From Lysobacteraceae bacterium PS02065 (lineage in GTDB: Bacteria; Pseudomonadota; Gammaproteobacteria; Xanthomonadales; Rhodanobacteraceae): DNA of 64,000 nucleotides. The notes below the pieces were generated by a model, which was not told the origin of the DNA, ran no database searches, and was given only the letters and a program-made list of their open reading frames with translations. Below, piece after piece: positions 1 to 14,934 of this stretch. The DNA lies in the NCBI GenBank assembly GCA_029959555.1, contig JASCPI010000004.1, forward strand, positions 1 to 64,000, written 5' to 3'. The first letter of the stretch is position 1. Every line of letters starts with the position of its first letter. The position numbers were made by a program, and so were the translations under genes.

Positions 1-1222
1 CGCGCGCTGCGGCGATGCCGTCGCCGATCTCGAGCGGGCGACCGCGGGCTGGCGCGCCACGGGGTCGCTCGACGATTCGTACGCGCTCGCCCTCTCCTAC
101 CTCGGCCTCGCCTACTCGAAGACCGGTCGCGCACCGGACGCCATCGACGCGCTCCTGACGGCGCACGCGATGCTGGAAGCCTCGGGCCGCGACGAGGTCG
201 CCACCGTGATGAACCACCTCGGTGGCGCCTACATGGCCGACGGCGACGCCGAGCGCTCGCTCGAATGGCGGCAACGCGCCTACGACTGGCACGTCGCGCG
301 CGGCGCCGGCGAGAACCGCTCGGCACTGACCGTCCTCGGCAACATCGCGCGCGTGAAGTACGGCATGGGTCGCTGGCGCGAAGCGGAGGCCGATCTCGAT
401 CGCCTGATCCCGCTGCGCGACAAGGTGGCCGGAGGCAACCTCAGTGCCTGGTCGTTCTCCACGCAGGCCTGCTCCGTCGCGTTCTGGCGTTGGCAGCTCG
501 ACAAGGCCCAGGCTTGGTGCGACCGCGCGATGGGCGAAGCGGAACGCGAGGCCGGATCGGTGCGTCCGCGCGCGATCGTGCTGAGCTTCCGCGCCTCCCT
601 GCGCACCCGCCAGGGTGATTACGTGGCGGCACGGGCCGACCAGGCGGAATCGCGACGCTTGTTGTCGACGATCGAAGGCCACTACAAGGACGTCCTGCAG
701 TCCATGGGCGTCGACGAAGCCGAGAGGGTGCGCATCGAGGGTACGCCATCCGCGTTCATCGACGTGTCGGCGCCGTTGCTGCCGGCACCGGAGAACGACG
801 CGAAGAGCATCGCCGGCTCCACGCTGCTGCTGGCCCGCTTCGCGCTCGCCTGCGCACAGGTCGAGACGGCTCCGGACGCTTGCGGGAACGATGCCGCGGC
901 GCGCGCCGAACGCCTGCTCTCGCAGCTTCGCGCGGAGCATCCGTACCGCCTGCCTGCCGTCACCGCACTCGTGTCGCGTGCGTTGCGCCTCGGCGACGCA
1001 CCCGATGCGGTCGAGAGGCTGCAGACTGCGATCGACGCGTCGCGCGCCGAGCTCGACGACGACCATCCATGGATCGCGGAAGCGCAGTCGGCGCTCGCGA
1101 TCGCCGCGGATGCGAGCGGCGACGCCGCCCTTGCGCAGGGAGCACGCGCGGAAAGCTCGCGCAGCGCGCAGCGCCTGCCGTCTTCTCATCCGCTGCGGGC
1201 GTACCTGTTGCGCGGCGGCTGA
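1..1222 (+). CDS. C-terminal part of a TPR protein, probably a Ser/Thr kinase paralogue (5' end outside window)
   Basis: The reading frame is open from base 2 and stops at 1220-1222, so only the C-terminal part (about 406 aa) is present. It is helical, alanine-rich tetratricopeptide-type sequence with repeated pairs such as A-x-S-Y-L-G-L-A-Y and A-x-A-D-L-D-R-L. It lies just ahead of two same-strand kinase-TPR genes of the same style, so by inference it is the TPR tail of a third kinase in a tandem set. No kinase motif falls inside the window, so the catalytic part cannot be confirmed. TPR tails normally bind partner proteins. It could also be a stand-alone TPR protein. Confidence 0.7.
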   Translation, partial: ARCGDAVADLERATAGWRATGSLDDSYALALSYLGLAYSKTGRAPDAIDALLTAHAMLEASGRDEVATVMNHLGGAYMADGDAERSLEWRQRAYDWHVARGAGENRSALTVLGNIARVKYGMGRWREAEADLDRLIPLRDKVAGGNLSAWSFSTQACSVAFWRWQLDKAQAWCDRAMGEAEREAGSVRPRAIVLSFRASLRTRQGDYVAARADQAESRRLLSTIEGHYKDVLQSMGVDEAERVRIEGTPSAFIDVSAPLLPAPENDAKSIAGSTLLLARFALACAQVETAPDACGNDAAARAERLLSQLRAEHPYRLPAVTALVSRALRLGDAPDAVERLQTAIDASRAELDDDHPWIAEAQSALAIAADASGDAALAQGARAESSRSAQRLPSSHPLRAYLLRGG

Positions 1223-1326
1223 CGACATGGCCGACACCTGCACCTCGAGACCGGCTGTCGCCCACGCGGAACGGATGCGCGCATGACACGGAATCGTTCC
1301 AACCGGCGTTCCACGCAGAAGCCACC

Positions 1327-4233
<2,907 letters not shown>

Positions 4234-4408
4234 CCTCGAACGCTCACCGCGCCCTTCGCCCGAAACGGATGCGATCGCAGCGCATGCCGCATAGACAGGC
4301 CCGGCATCGCGCCATCTCCTCCCATCGGCCAGGCAGGCTCACGATCGCGCCGTCTCCGGCGCCTTCCCTGCATTCGCGAAACCTTCCACAGCGTCCCGGA
4401 ACGATGCC

Positions 4409-7195
<2,787 letters not shown>

Positions 7196-7338
7196 ACGGC
7201 GCGCCCGACGGGATGCTGGATTCGAACGGGCAGGTATCCGCCAGGCCTTGCGGGCGACCTTGCCCCTGTCCCGGCGGACCGTCGCGACACGCGTAGGCGC
7301 CGTCGCGGTGATCGCGACGCGGCCGCGATCCACGCCGG

Positions 7339-7375
7339 TGGCAGGGTCGAAGACCGGATGGCGTTTCCCTCGGCT
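7339..7375 (+). promoter_or_regulatory. Shared leader element of the beta-helix gene family (TGGCAG box plus GGCGTT hairpin)
   Basis: A TGGCAG box (7339-7344) lies 60 nt before the ATG at 7399 and is followed by GGCGTT (7360-7365) between weak bulged inverted arms (7351-7356 and 7371-7375). The same box, the GCGTT core and a similar distance to the start recur before the paralogues downstream. The arms change sequence while GCGTT stays in the loop, which suggests an RNA hairpin or a palindromic protein site. No consensus sigma-70 -35/-10 pair is evident. The function is unknown. Confidence 0.5.
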
Positions 7376-7398
7376 GACCCACAGCCGCGAGAATCCCC

Positions 7399-9768
7399 AT
7401 GGACACGCCGACCGCCCGCCGGAAGCCGTTCATCGCCTGCCCGGCCTTGTTGTTCTCCGCTGCCTGCGCGTTCCACGGCGCGCCCGTGCTCGCCGCGACC
7501 TACATCGTCGGAACCGGCAGCGGCTGCACCCATTCCACGCTGGCGTCCGCGATCACCGCGGCCGAGTCCAGCCCTGGCCCGGACACGATCCGCCTCACGC
7601 GCAGCATCGCGTACACGCAGGTCGCCGCGACGATCACGACATCCCAGCAGCTCGACCTCGTCGGCGGCTTCGCGACCTGTGCGCAGGCCGAACCCGACGG
7701 GCCCCTCACCGTGCTCGACGGCGCGGGAGGTGCGGCGGAACCGGTGCTGCGCATCACGGGCAATACCGGTGCGGTCGTGCGGCTGGCCTCGCTGACGATC
7801 CGCAACGGCGACGAGGACGGTACCGGCTACGGCGGCGGCATCCACTTCCGCGGCGACGGCACGCTCGAGATCGCGCACACGGCGATCGCGCAGAACACCG
7901 CGGGCTACGGCGGCGGCATCTACGCCGAAGGACTGGGCCCCAACGCGAGGCTCGTCGTCGGCGCCGACGTGAGCATCGCCTCGAACACGGCACGCTACAG
8001 CGGAGGAGGCATCTACCTCGAAGGCATGCGCATGAGCATGACCGAGCCGGGCAGCGTGATGTTGCTCAACAGGGCGATGGGCACCACTGTCGGGGGCGTG
8101 CTGACGGGAGGCTATGGTGGCGGACTCATGGTGCTGACCGGCACGCATTCCGCGGTTGCGACGCTGGGCTCCACGGGACCCGGCCATATCGGCGTGCTCT
8201 ACCAGAACGAAGCCGTCTACGGCGGTGGAGCCGCCGTGATCGCCGCGGACGACGACCACGCCGAGGGGCGCATCGTGATCGCCGGGACCGATCCGGACCA
8301 TGGGGTGGGCGTCGTCGGGAACACCTCGTCACTCGGAGGTGGACTCTACGGCCGGCCTTACTGCACCACCGTCGGGGGATGCGTCAACGCGAACTTCTAT
8401 CTGAGGAACTTCTCCATCTCCGACAACACCGCATCGGACGGCGCGGCCATCTATCTGGCCGACGACGAAGCCACCATAGGCAATCGGGGCTCGTCACTGT
8501 TTTCGCTGACATCGCAAGGGTCCGGACTCTGCCTGCCAGGAAGAGCGTGCGGCGAGATCAGCCGCAACCTGGCAACCGGCTCTTCGTCGGGCGGCGGCGC
8601 GATCATCCGCATGCGCGGCAATACGAGACTGGCCCTGGGCGAGGTCGGGTTCGGCCTCCAGACCCAATGGGGCGCCGTCATGAGGGCCAACCAGGGACAA
8701 AGGCTCATCTATGCGAGCAATAACGACACGCGGGTCCAGCTCGACAACCTCCTGATCGCCGACAACGTGGTCGGCCAGGAGCTGATTCGCCATGCCGGCG
8801 AAAACTTCTCCGAGTTCATCCTGCGCAACGTCACGATCGCCGGCAACCAGATCGGCGCGGGACACGTGCTCGCCAAGCACGAGCGCACGACGATCGAAGC
8901 CTCCCTGATATGGCAGCCCGGCAAGACGACGCTGCAGTCCAGCGGAGGGTCGCTCGATGTCGCCCAGGTCATCGCGTCCGAGGTCGCCAGCCTCGCCGCC
9001 GGACCCGAGGCGGTCGTGGCCGAGCCGCGATTCACGGATCCCGCACGCGGCGACTACACGCTGCGGGCAGCCTCCCCGGCCGTGGATGCGGCACTACCGA
9101 CGGGAGAGATCGTGCGTGACGCGCTCGGCAATCCCCGCGACGTCGACCTGCCTGTCAAGCTCAACTCGCGCGGCTCGCGCGATATCGGTGCGTTCGAGCG
9201 GCAGGCGCTCTATCCGCTCGTGCTCAACGGCGATTTCGACGCCGACATGAACCTGTGGACGGAAGTCTTCAGCGGCGTGTCGTCGTGGACGAACGAGCAG
9301 AACACCGTCGGCGCGACCGGTTCGGGTTCGATCAAGGTGAGCCAGACCAACGTCGCCTACGGACAGGCGATCCGGGGACGCCGGCAGTGCATCCACCTGC
9401 CCGGCCCCGGCATCTACGCGCTCAACGGCTCGGGCCGCGGCACCGGCAACTTCACGGTGCCCGGCGACATCGCGCAGCTGAACTGGGAGTACCGGCGCAA
9501 CGGTGGCGAAGCCTGCACGCAGGGCGCGCCGACCAGCAGCGGTACGCTCGTGCTGTCGAACCGCGCGGGCTGGTCGCGCGCGTTCGCGCCGGCGCGCATC
9601 GTGGTGACGCCGGCGGAGTGGATGTACGTGAGTTCGATCAGCATCGAGCTCGTCGGCGTCGAGAGCGGCGTCTCGGGTGAACCGCGCACGACGAACACCT
9701 GGTTCGACGGCATCACGCTCGAGATCGAGGGCTCGGACACGCTGTTCAGGACCGGCTTCGATCCCTGA
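7399..9768 (+). CDS. Secreted right-handed beta-helix protein with C-terminal beta-sandwich and F-x-x-G-F-D tail (copy 1)
   Basis: 789 aa, probably exported and surface-located. A basic N-terminus and hydrophobic core ending near A-P-V-L-A-A form a Sec signal peptide (about 1-33). Residues 35-540 are beta-helix sequence with repeated G-Y-G-G-G-I-Y type turns. At about 545-600 comes the segment R-F-T-D-P-A-R-G-D-Y-T-L with S-P-A-V-D, as in choice-of-anchor Q proteins. The next 170 residues, opening L-V-L-N-G-D-F-D, look like a carbohydrate-binding-type beta-sandwich. The protein ends in L-F-R-T-G-F-D-P. No passenger-barrel autotransporter domain is present. It is the first of four tandem paralogues. 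Function is unknown; adhesion or polysaccharide binding is a guess from the fold. Confidence 0.88.
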   Translation: MDTPTARRKPFIACPALLFSAACAFHGAPVLAATYIVGTGSGCTHSTLASAITAAESSPGPDTIRLTRSIAYTQVAATITTSQQLDLVGGFATCAQAEPDGPLTVLDGAGGAAEPVLRITGNTGAVVRLASLTIRNGDEDGTGYGGGIHFRGDGTLEIAHTAIAQNTAGYGGGIYAEGLGPNARLVVGADVSIASNTARYSGGGIYLEGMRMSMTEPGSVMLLNRAMGTTVGGVLTGGYGGGLMVLTGTHSAVATLGSTGPGHIGVLYQNEAVYGGGAAVIAADDDHAEGRIVIAGTDPDHGVGVVGNTSSLGGGLYGRPYCTTVGGCVNANFYLRNFSISDNTASDGAAIYLADDEATIGNRGSSLFSLTSQGSGLCLPGRACGEISRNLATGSSSGGGAIIRMRGNTRLALGEVGFGLQTQWGAVMRANQGQRLIYASNNDTRVQLDNLLIADNVVGQELIRHAGENFSEFILRNVTIAGNQIGAGHVLAKHERTTIEASLIWQPGKTTLQSSGGSLDVAQVIASEVASLAAGPEAVVAEPRFTDPARGDYTLRAASPAVDAALPTGEIVRDALGNPRDVDLPVKLNSRGSRDIGAFERQALYPLVLNGDFDADMNLWTEVFSGVSSWTNEQNTVGATGSGSIKVSQTNVAYGQAIRGRRQCIHLPGPGIYALNGSGRGTGNFTVPGDIAQLNWEYRRNGGEACTQGAPTSSGTLVLSNRAGWSRAFAPARIVVTPAEWMYVSSISIELVGVESGVSGEPRTTNTWFDGITLEIEGSDTLFRTGFDP

Positions 9769-9779
9769 GGGAACCCGCG

Positions 9780-9820
9780 TGGCAGGTTTTCGTACCGGAC
9801 GGCGTTGATCCCTCCGGTAC
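9780..9820 (+). promoter_or_regulatory. Shared leader element before copy 2
   Basis: TGGCAG at 9780-9785, 63 nt before the ATG. This is the clearest hairpin of the set: GTACCGGA (9792-9799) pairs with TCCGGTAC (9813-9820) and presents GGCGTT (9801-9806) in a 13-nt loop. A GGAGG Shine-Dalgarno lies at 9832-9836. Confidence 0.55.
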
Positions 9821-9842
9821 ACACCTTGCCCCGGAGGTTCCG

Positions 9843-12185
9843 ATGTCGTCCGACCGAGTCCCTGCTGCATCAGTCCTCGCCGTTCTCCTGCTGCTTGCGG
9901 GCGCCGTCGCCGTTCCCGAGGAGGCACGCTCGGCCACCTACGTGGTCGGCGCCGGGACAGGATGCACGCACAACACGCTCGCAGGCGCCCTCGCCACCGT
10001 CGCCGCCACGCCCGGCTCGCACACGGTCCGTGTCACACGCTCGACGGGCCACACGCAGATCGCGGTGTCGCTGACGACCGGGCAGACGCTCGACATCACG
10101 GGTGGCTTCGCAACCTGTGCGCAAACGACGCCGGACACGACGCCGACCGTCCTCGACGGTGCGGGCGGCGCCACCGAGCCGGTCATGCGGATCACCGTCA
10201 ACACGGGCGGCATCGTGCGCCTCGATCGGCTCACGATCAGGAACGGCGACGAGGACGGTGCGGGCTACGGTGGCGGCATCTACTTCCGTGGCGACGGCGT
10301 ACTCGAGATCCAGCGCAGCAACATCACGAACAACACCGCAGGTTACGGCGGCGGCCTCTACGCCGAAGGTCTGGGCTCGGCCGCCCTGCTCAGGATCGGC
10401 GCCGACGTGTACATCGGTTCCAACACCGCGCGACTGAGCGGAGGAGGCATCTACCTCGAAGGCATGCAGATGGAGATGGTGTCGCCACGCACCATGCTGG
10501 CGGCCAATAAGGCACTCGGCAGCGGCGGCGAGGGCGGTTACGGTGGTGGGCTGATGATGCTGTCGGGATCGCATCCGACCGACGCGCGTATCGACACCAC
10601 CGGACAGGGTGACGTCGGCGCCATCTTCGGCAACGAGGCACGCTACGGCGGCGGCATCGCGATCTACGCGGCGGATGCCGAACACGAGGACATGTCGTTC
10701 ATCGTCGCCGGTACGAGCGCGCTGGCACCGGTCCGCATCCGCGGAAACTCCGCCTCCGTAGCGGGCGGTGGCCTCTACGTGAAGCCGGCGATCGACTTCT
10801 CGTTCGACGCGGTTTACATCCACGCGAGGTTTCGCAACTTCGCGCTCAACGAGAACTCCGCTGCCGATGGCGCGGCTGCCTATATGGACTTCGACGACAT
10901 CGACGGTCCAGGCGCGCACCTCTACTTCAACTCGACCGATGAGGGGACGTGCCCGCTGAACCGCCCATGCGGTGAAGTGTCGGCGAACGATGCCCACGAC
11001 GGCATCGGCCCCACGGAAGGCGCGATCCTGCGCCTGACCGAGGGAACCCAGTTGTCGATCAACCAAAACGTGGCCAGCGCGGGTATCGGTGCCGGCGTGA
11101 TCATGCAGGACAACCGGGGAGGTCGGCTCATCTATTCGAGCAACCAGGGAAGTCCGGTCAGACTCGACAATGCCGTCATGAGCGGCAACCAGGTGAGTCA
11201 GGAATTGATCCGCCTGGCTGGCGACGAGTTCAGTTACCTGTGGCTGCGGGGCGTCACGATCGCCGGCAACGACATAGGATCCGGCCACGTGATCGCGAAA
11301 TCCGACGACAGCACCATCGACGGGGCCATCATCTGGCAGCCCGGCAAGAACAGCCTGCAGTCGAATGGTGGCTCGCTCGTCGCGAGATCCGTGATCGCAT
11401 CGGAAGTGTCGAGCCTCGGCGGTGGGCCGGAGGCGCTCGTGCGCGATCCGCGCTTCACCGACCCCGACCGAGGCGACTTCACGTTGCGGGCCGCCTCGCC
11501 CGCGATCGATGTAGCCATGCCCGGCAACAAGGAGCTCAAGGACGTCCTCTTCCGTCCCCGCAACGTCGACATCCCTCTCATCCCGAACCGCTCGGGCCCG
11601 CGCGACATCGGTGCCTACGAGGTCCAGTTCCTGCCCGCCCTCGTCCAGAACCCGGATTTCGACATCGACCTGCACCAATGGGCGACCGTCACGGCGGGTG
11701 TCACCACACGCGACGCGCTCAACGCCATCGGCCCGACCGACTCGGGATCGGCGAAGATCACCCAGACCAACGTCGCCTACGGCCAGGCGATCCGTGGCAT
11801 CCGCCAATGCGTGCACCTGCCGGGGCCGGGGCTCTACGCGATCAACGGCTCCGGTCGCGGTACAGGCAACATCACCACAGGCGGCGACATCGCGCAGCTC
11901 CACTGGGAGTACCGCCGCAACGGCGGCGAATCCTGCACGCAGGGCGTGGCGACGCTGAGCGGCGTGCACTCCCTCTCCAACTCGGGCAGCTGGTCGCGCC
12001 CCGCCAACCCGGCTCTCGTCTCGGTCGAGCCCACGGAGTGGAACAGCAACACCTCGATCACCGTCACGCTGGTCGCCATCGAGAGCGGCGTCTCGGGCGA
12101 GCCACGCACGACGAGTGCGTGGTTCGACGGCGTGCGTGTCGAGCGTGCCACCGACGACACGATCTTCAGGAACGGCTTCGACTGA
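9843..12185 (+). CDS. Secreted right-handed beta-helix protein with F-x-x-G-F-D tail (copy 2)
   Basis: 780 aa, colinear with the preceding copy: signal peptide (cut near E-A-R-S-A), beta-helix with G-Y-G-G-G-I/L-Y turns, D-P-D-R-G-D-F-T-L / S-P-A-I-D segment, beta-sandwich opening L-V-Q-N-P-D-F-D, and the terminal tail T-I-F-R-N-G-F-D. The gap to copy 1 is 74 bp and holds its own leader element, so each copy may be expressed separately. The N-terminal 230 residues and the C-terminal domain are the best conserved; residues about 310-440 vary most between copies. The ATG is backed by GGAGGTTCCG just upstream. Extracellular location is inferred from the signal peptide. Confidence 0.88.
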   Translation: MSSDRVPAASVLAVLLLLAGAVAVPEEARSATYVVGAGTGCTHNTLAGALATVAATPGSHTVRVTRSTGHTQIAVSLTTGQTLDITGGFATCAQTTPDTTPTVLDGAGGATEPVMRITVNTGGIVRLDRLTIRNGDEDGAGYGGGIYFRGDGVLEIQRSNITNNTAGYGGGLYAEGLGSAALLRIGADVYIGSNTARLSGGGIYLEGMQMEMVSPRTMLAANKALGSGGEGGYGGGLMMLSGSHPTDARIDTTGQGDVGAIFGNEARYGGGIAIYAADAEHEDMSFIVAGTSALAPVRIRGNSASVAGGGLYVKPAIDFSFDAVYIHARFRNFALNENSAADGAAAYMDFDDIDGPGAHLYFNSTDEGTCPLNRPCGEVSANDAHDGIGPTEGAILRLTEGTQLSINQNVASAGIGAGVIMQDNRGGRLIYSSNQGSPVRLDNAVMSGNQVSQELIRLAGDEFSYLWLRGVTIAGNDIGSGHVIAKSDDSTIDGAIIWQPGKNSLQSNGGSLVARSVIASEVSSLGGGPEALVRDPRFTDPDRGDFTLRAASPAIDVAMPGNKELKDVLFRPRNVDIPLIPNRSGPRDIGAYEVQFLPALVQNPDFDIDLHQWATVTAGVTTRDALNAIGPTDSGSAKITQTNVAYGQAIRGIRQCVHLPGPGLYAINGSGRGTGNITTGGDIAQLHWEYRRNGGESCTQGVATLSGVHSLSNSGSWSRPANPALVSVEPTEWNSNTSITVTLVAIESGVSGEPRTTSAWFDGVRVERATDDTIFRNGFD

Positions 12186-12417
12186 GCCGTCCGCGGCATC
12201 GTCGTCCCTCGTGAACGGGAGACGCCACCACTTTCACCGGCACTCGACGGCGGCGCCCGACGCCGCGCGCGGTGACGCCTGCATACGCGCACGCATCCAC
12301 ACACCCGGCGTGCCCTTCGACCGACACCGCGCCGCACGTCGTCGCGTGCATTCGTATGCGTGATGACGCGATCACGCGACGTCGCGGCACGCATCACGCG
12401 AACGTCGAAAAACACGA

Positions 12418-12450
12418 TGGCAGGATCCCGCGCGGGACAGCGTTGCCCGC
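12418..12450 (+). promoter_or_regulatory. Shared leader element before copy 3
   Basis: TGGCAG at 12418-12423, exactly 60 nt before the ATG at 12478. The arms are GCGGG (12432-12436) and CCCGC (12446-12450), with AGCGTT in the 9-nt loop. The rest of the 292-bp gap (12186-12417) shows nothing I can name. Confidence 0.5.
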
Positions 12451-12477
12451 AAGCTGTTCCCAAGCACCGAGGTTTCC

Positions 12478-14832
12478 ATGGACGTTTCATCCCTCCGCGC
12501 TTCCCCGGCGGCCCGCCTGCTCGCGCTCGCACTCGTCGCCGGCGCATGCCCTGCAACCGATGCGGTCGCCGCGACCTTCACCGTCGGCACGGGCACCGGC
12601 TGCTCGCACTCGACCTTCGCCGATGCCATCACTGCGGCCGAAAACAGCGCGGGCGCCGACACGATACGTCTCACGCGCAGCATCGCCTACAACCAGGTCT
12701 CCGCGGTCATCGCGACCTCGCAGGAGCTCACCATCACCGGCGGCTTCGCGACGTGCACGCAGGCGGCCTCCGACGGCATCCTGACCGTGCTCGACGGTGC
12801 CGGCGGCGCGGCGACATCGGTGCTGCGCATCACTGGCAATACAGGCGCGATCATCAAGCTGGAATCACTGACGATCCGCAACGGCGACGTCGGCGGCACC
12901 GGCTACGGCGGCGGTGTCTACTTCCGCGGCGACGGCATCCTCGAGATCCAGCGCAGCGCGATCACCAACAACGTCGCAGGCTACGGCGGTGGCATCTACG
13001 CCGAAGGCCTCGGCGGAAACGCCGAGCTCGTGATCGGCACGAATGTGTCGATTGTCGGCAATACCGCGCGCTACAGCGGTGGCGGTGTCTACGTCGAAGC
13101 GCTCGAGATGACAATGGTCGATCCGGGCAGCACGATCTTCAACAACGAGGCGACCGGCGTCGGCACCGAAGGCGGGTACGGCGGCGGGCTCATGGTGCTG
13201 ACCGGCGATTACACCGCCATCGCCAGGCTCGGCTCCACCGGGCCGAACCATGTCGGCGTGCTCTACGGCAACCTCGCACGCTACGGCGGTGGCGCCGCCG
13301 TCGTGTCGCCGGATGACGAACATCGTGACGCGACGATCTCGGTGGAGGGGACGGACCCGAACCACTGGGTCGGCATACGCGGCAACAAGGCCACCGTTGC
13401 AGGCGGCGCGTTCTATGCGCGATCGGCGTACTCCCTCAACGGCGGCATCTCCAACGCGGACATCGACCTTCGGAATTTCTCCATCTCCGATAACGAGGCG
13501 CCTGACGGGGCTGCGGCCTATCTGATCGGCGAGGGCGTATCGAAAAGCAGGATGTTCTTCACGCCGAGCCGTGGAGGAGGTCAGTGTCCACCGGGGCGCG
13601 TCTGCGGCGAAATCAGTCGCAATGATGCGTTGGACGGCACACAGGTGACCACCGGGGCCATCCTCCATCTGAGGGAGGAATCGATCGTCTCGTTGGGAGA
13701 ATGGTTCGGAACGATCGGCGTGCCCTCGCGCTGGGGCGTCGTGATGCAGGAGAACCGCGGCGGACGACTGTTCTACGCGAGCCAGAACAACACCACCCTC
13801 CATCTGGACAATGTCGTCATGACCGACAACCAGGTGAGCCAGGAACTCATCCGCCACGCAGGCGAGGACTCCTCATGGTTACGGCTGCGCAACGCCACGA
13901 TCGCCGGCAACACGATCGGCGCGGGACACGTCCTCGCGAAGTTCGACGAGACAACGCTCGACGCCTCGATCATCTGGCAACCCGGCAAGACCACGCTGCA
14001 GAACAACGGCGGCACCCTCGCCGTGACGCAGGTGATCGCCTCCGAATTCGGCAGCCTCAACGCTGGCCCCGAAGCTTATGCCGCCAACCCGCGCTTCACC
14101 GATCCGGCACGCGGCGACTATTCGATCCGCGCCGCATCGCCGGCCGTCGACGGCGCGGGGGCCTCGCCGTCGATCCTGGGTGACGTGCTCGGCCTGCCAC
14201 GCAACATCGACCTCGACTCCGCCGCGTTCTCGCGTGGCCCGCGCGACATCGGCGCCTACGAGCGGCAGTCGCTCGAACCGCTCGTGCTCAACGCCGATTT
14301 CGACGCCGACCTCAACCTGTGGACCGAGATCTTCGCGGGCGTGTCGTCGTGGACCAACCAGCAGAATGCGACCGGCGCGACCGGTTCCGGATCGGTCCAC
14401 GTCACCCAGACCAACGTCGCGATCAACCAGGAGATCCGCGGCCGCCAGCAGTGCGTGCACCTGCCCGGCCCGGGCACGTACGCGCTGAACGGATCGGGCC
14501 GCGGCACCGGCAACATCACCGTTCCCGGTGATGTCGCGCAGCTCAACTGGGAGTATCGCCGCAACGGCGGCGAAGCCTGCACCGACGGCACGCCGACGAC
14601 ATCGGGAACCTTGATGCTGTCCAATCGCGCGTCATGGTCGCGCGCCGCCGTACCTGCGCGTGTCACGGTGACACCCGCGGACTGGACCTTCGGCAGCTCG
14701 ATCACGATCAGGCTCGTCGGCGTCGAGAACGGCGTGTCCGGAAGTCCACGCACGACGAATGCGTGGTTCGACGGCATCACGCTCGTGCGTGAACCCGCCG
14801 ACGTGATCTTCCGCAACGGATTCGATCCCTGA
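12478..14832 (+). CDS. Secreted right-handed beta-helix protein with F-x-x-G-F-D tail (copy 3)
   Basis: 784 aa. The signal peptide ends near D-A-V-A-A and is followed by the family opening T-F-T-V-G-T-G. Beta-helix, anchor-Q-like segment (D-P-A-R-G-D-Y-S-I) and beta-sandwich follow in the same order as in copies 1 and 2, ending V-I-F-R-N-G-F-D-P. The first 300 residues are closest to copy 4 downstream (both start M-D-V-S-S-L), whereas its C-terminal domain is closer to copy 1, which suggests mosaic exchange. A GAGG Shine-Dalgarno lies just ahead of the ATG. A perfect long palindrome follows the stop codon. Confidence 0.88.
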   Translation: MDVSSLRASPAARLLALALVAGACPATDAVAATFTVGTGTGCSHSTFADAITAAENSAGADTIRLTRSIAYNQVSAVIATSQELTITGGFATCTQAASDGILTVLDGAGGAATSVLRITGNTGAIIKLESLTIRNGDVGGTGYGGGVYFRGDGILEIQRSAITNNVAGYGGGIYAEGLGGNAELVIGTNVSIVGNTARYSGGGVYVEALEMTMVDPGSTIFNNEATGVGTEGGYGGGLMVLTGDYTAIARLGSTGPNHVGVLYGNLARYGGGAAVVSPDDEHRDATISVEGTDPNHWVGIRGNKATVAGGAFYARSAYSLNGGISNADIDLRNFSISDNEAPDGAAAYLIGEGVSKSRMFFTPSRGGGQCPPGRVCGEISRNDALDGTQVTTGAILHLREESIVSLGEWFGTIGVPSRWGVVMQENRGGRLFYASQNNTTLHLDNVVMTDNQVSQELIRHAGEDSSWLRLRNATIAGNTIGAGHVLAKFDETTLDASIIWQPGKTTLQNNGGTLAVTQVIASEFGSLNAGPEAYAANPRFTDPARGDYSIRAASPAVDGAGASPSILGDVLGLPRNIDLDSAAFSRGPRDIGAYERQSLEPLVLNADFDADLNLWTEIFAGVSSWTNQQNATGATGSGSVHVTQTNVAINQEIRGRQQCVHLPGPGTYALNGSGRGTGNITVPGDVAQLNWEYRRNGGEACTDGTPTTSGTLMLSNRASWSRAAVPARVTVTPADWTFGSSITIRLVGVENGVSGSPRTTNAWFDGITLVREPADVIFRNGFDP

Positions 14833-14843
14833 TCGATGAGCCA

Positions 14844-14881
14844 GCTGCCACGCGTGCGTCACGACACGCACGCGTGGCAGC
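14844..14881. terminator. 16-bp perfect palindrome after copy 3
   Basis: Arms 14844-14859 and 14866-14881 are perfectly complementary around a 6-nt loop, 11 bp after the stop codon. No U-run follows, so it is a terminator-like or mRNA 3'-end hairpin. The right arm contains the TGGCAG box that belongs to the leader of copy 4, so the two elements are physically merged. Confidence 0.55.
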
Positions 14882-14910
14882 CCGACGCTTCAGTTGGCGT
14901 TACTCGCTGA
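14875..14910 (+). promoter_or_regulatory. Shared leader element before copy 4
   Basis: TGGCAG at 14875-14880, 60 nt before the ATG at 14935. GGCGTT (14896-14901) lies in the loop of the short inverted repeat TCAG (14890-14893) / CTGA (14907-14910). Confidence 0.5.
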
Positions 14911-14934
14911 TGCACTCCCAGCAGCGAGGTTCCC

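Noticed and set aside
880..1326. N-terminal extension of the kinase that starts at 1327
   Set aside because: It overlaps the upstream TPR gene, is Arg-rich and low-complexity, and the typical kinase N-terminus begins at 1327.
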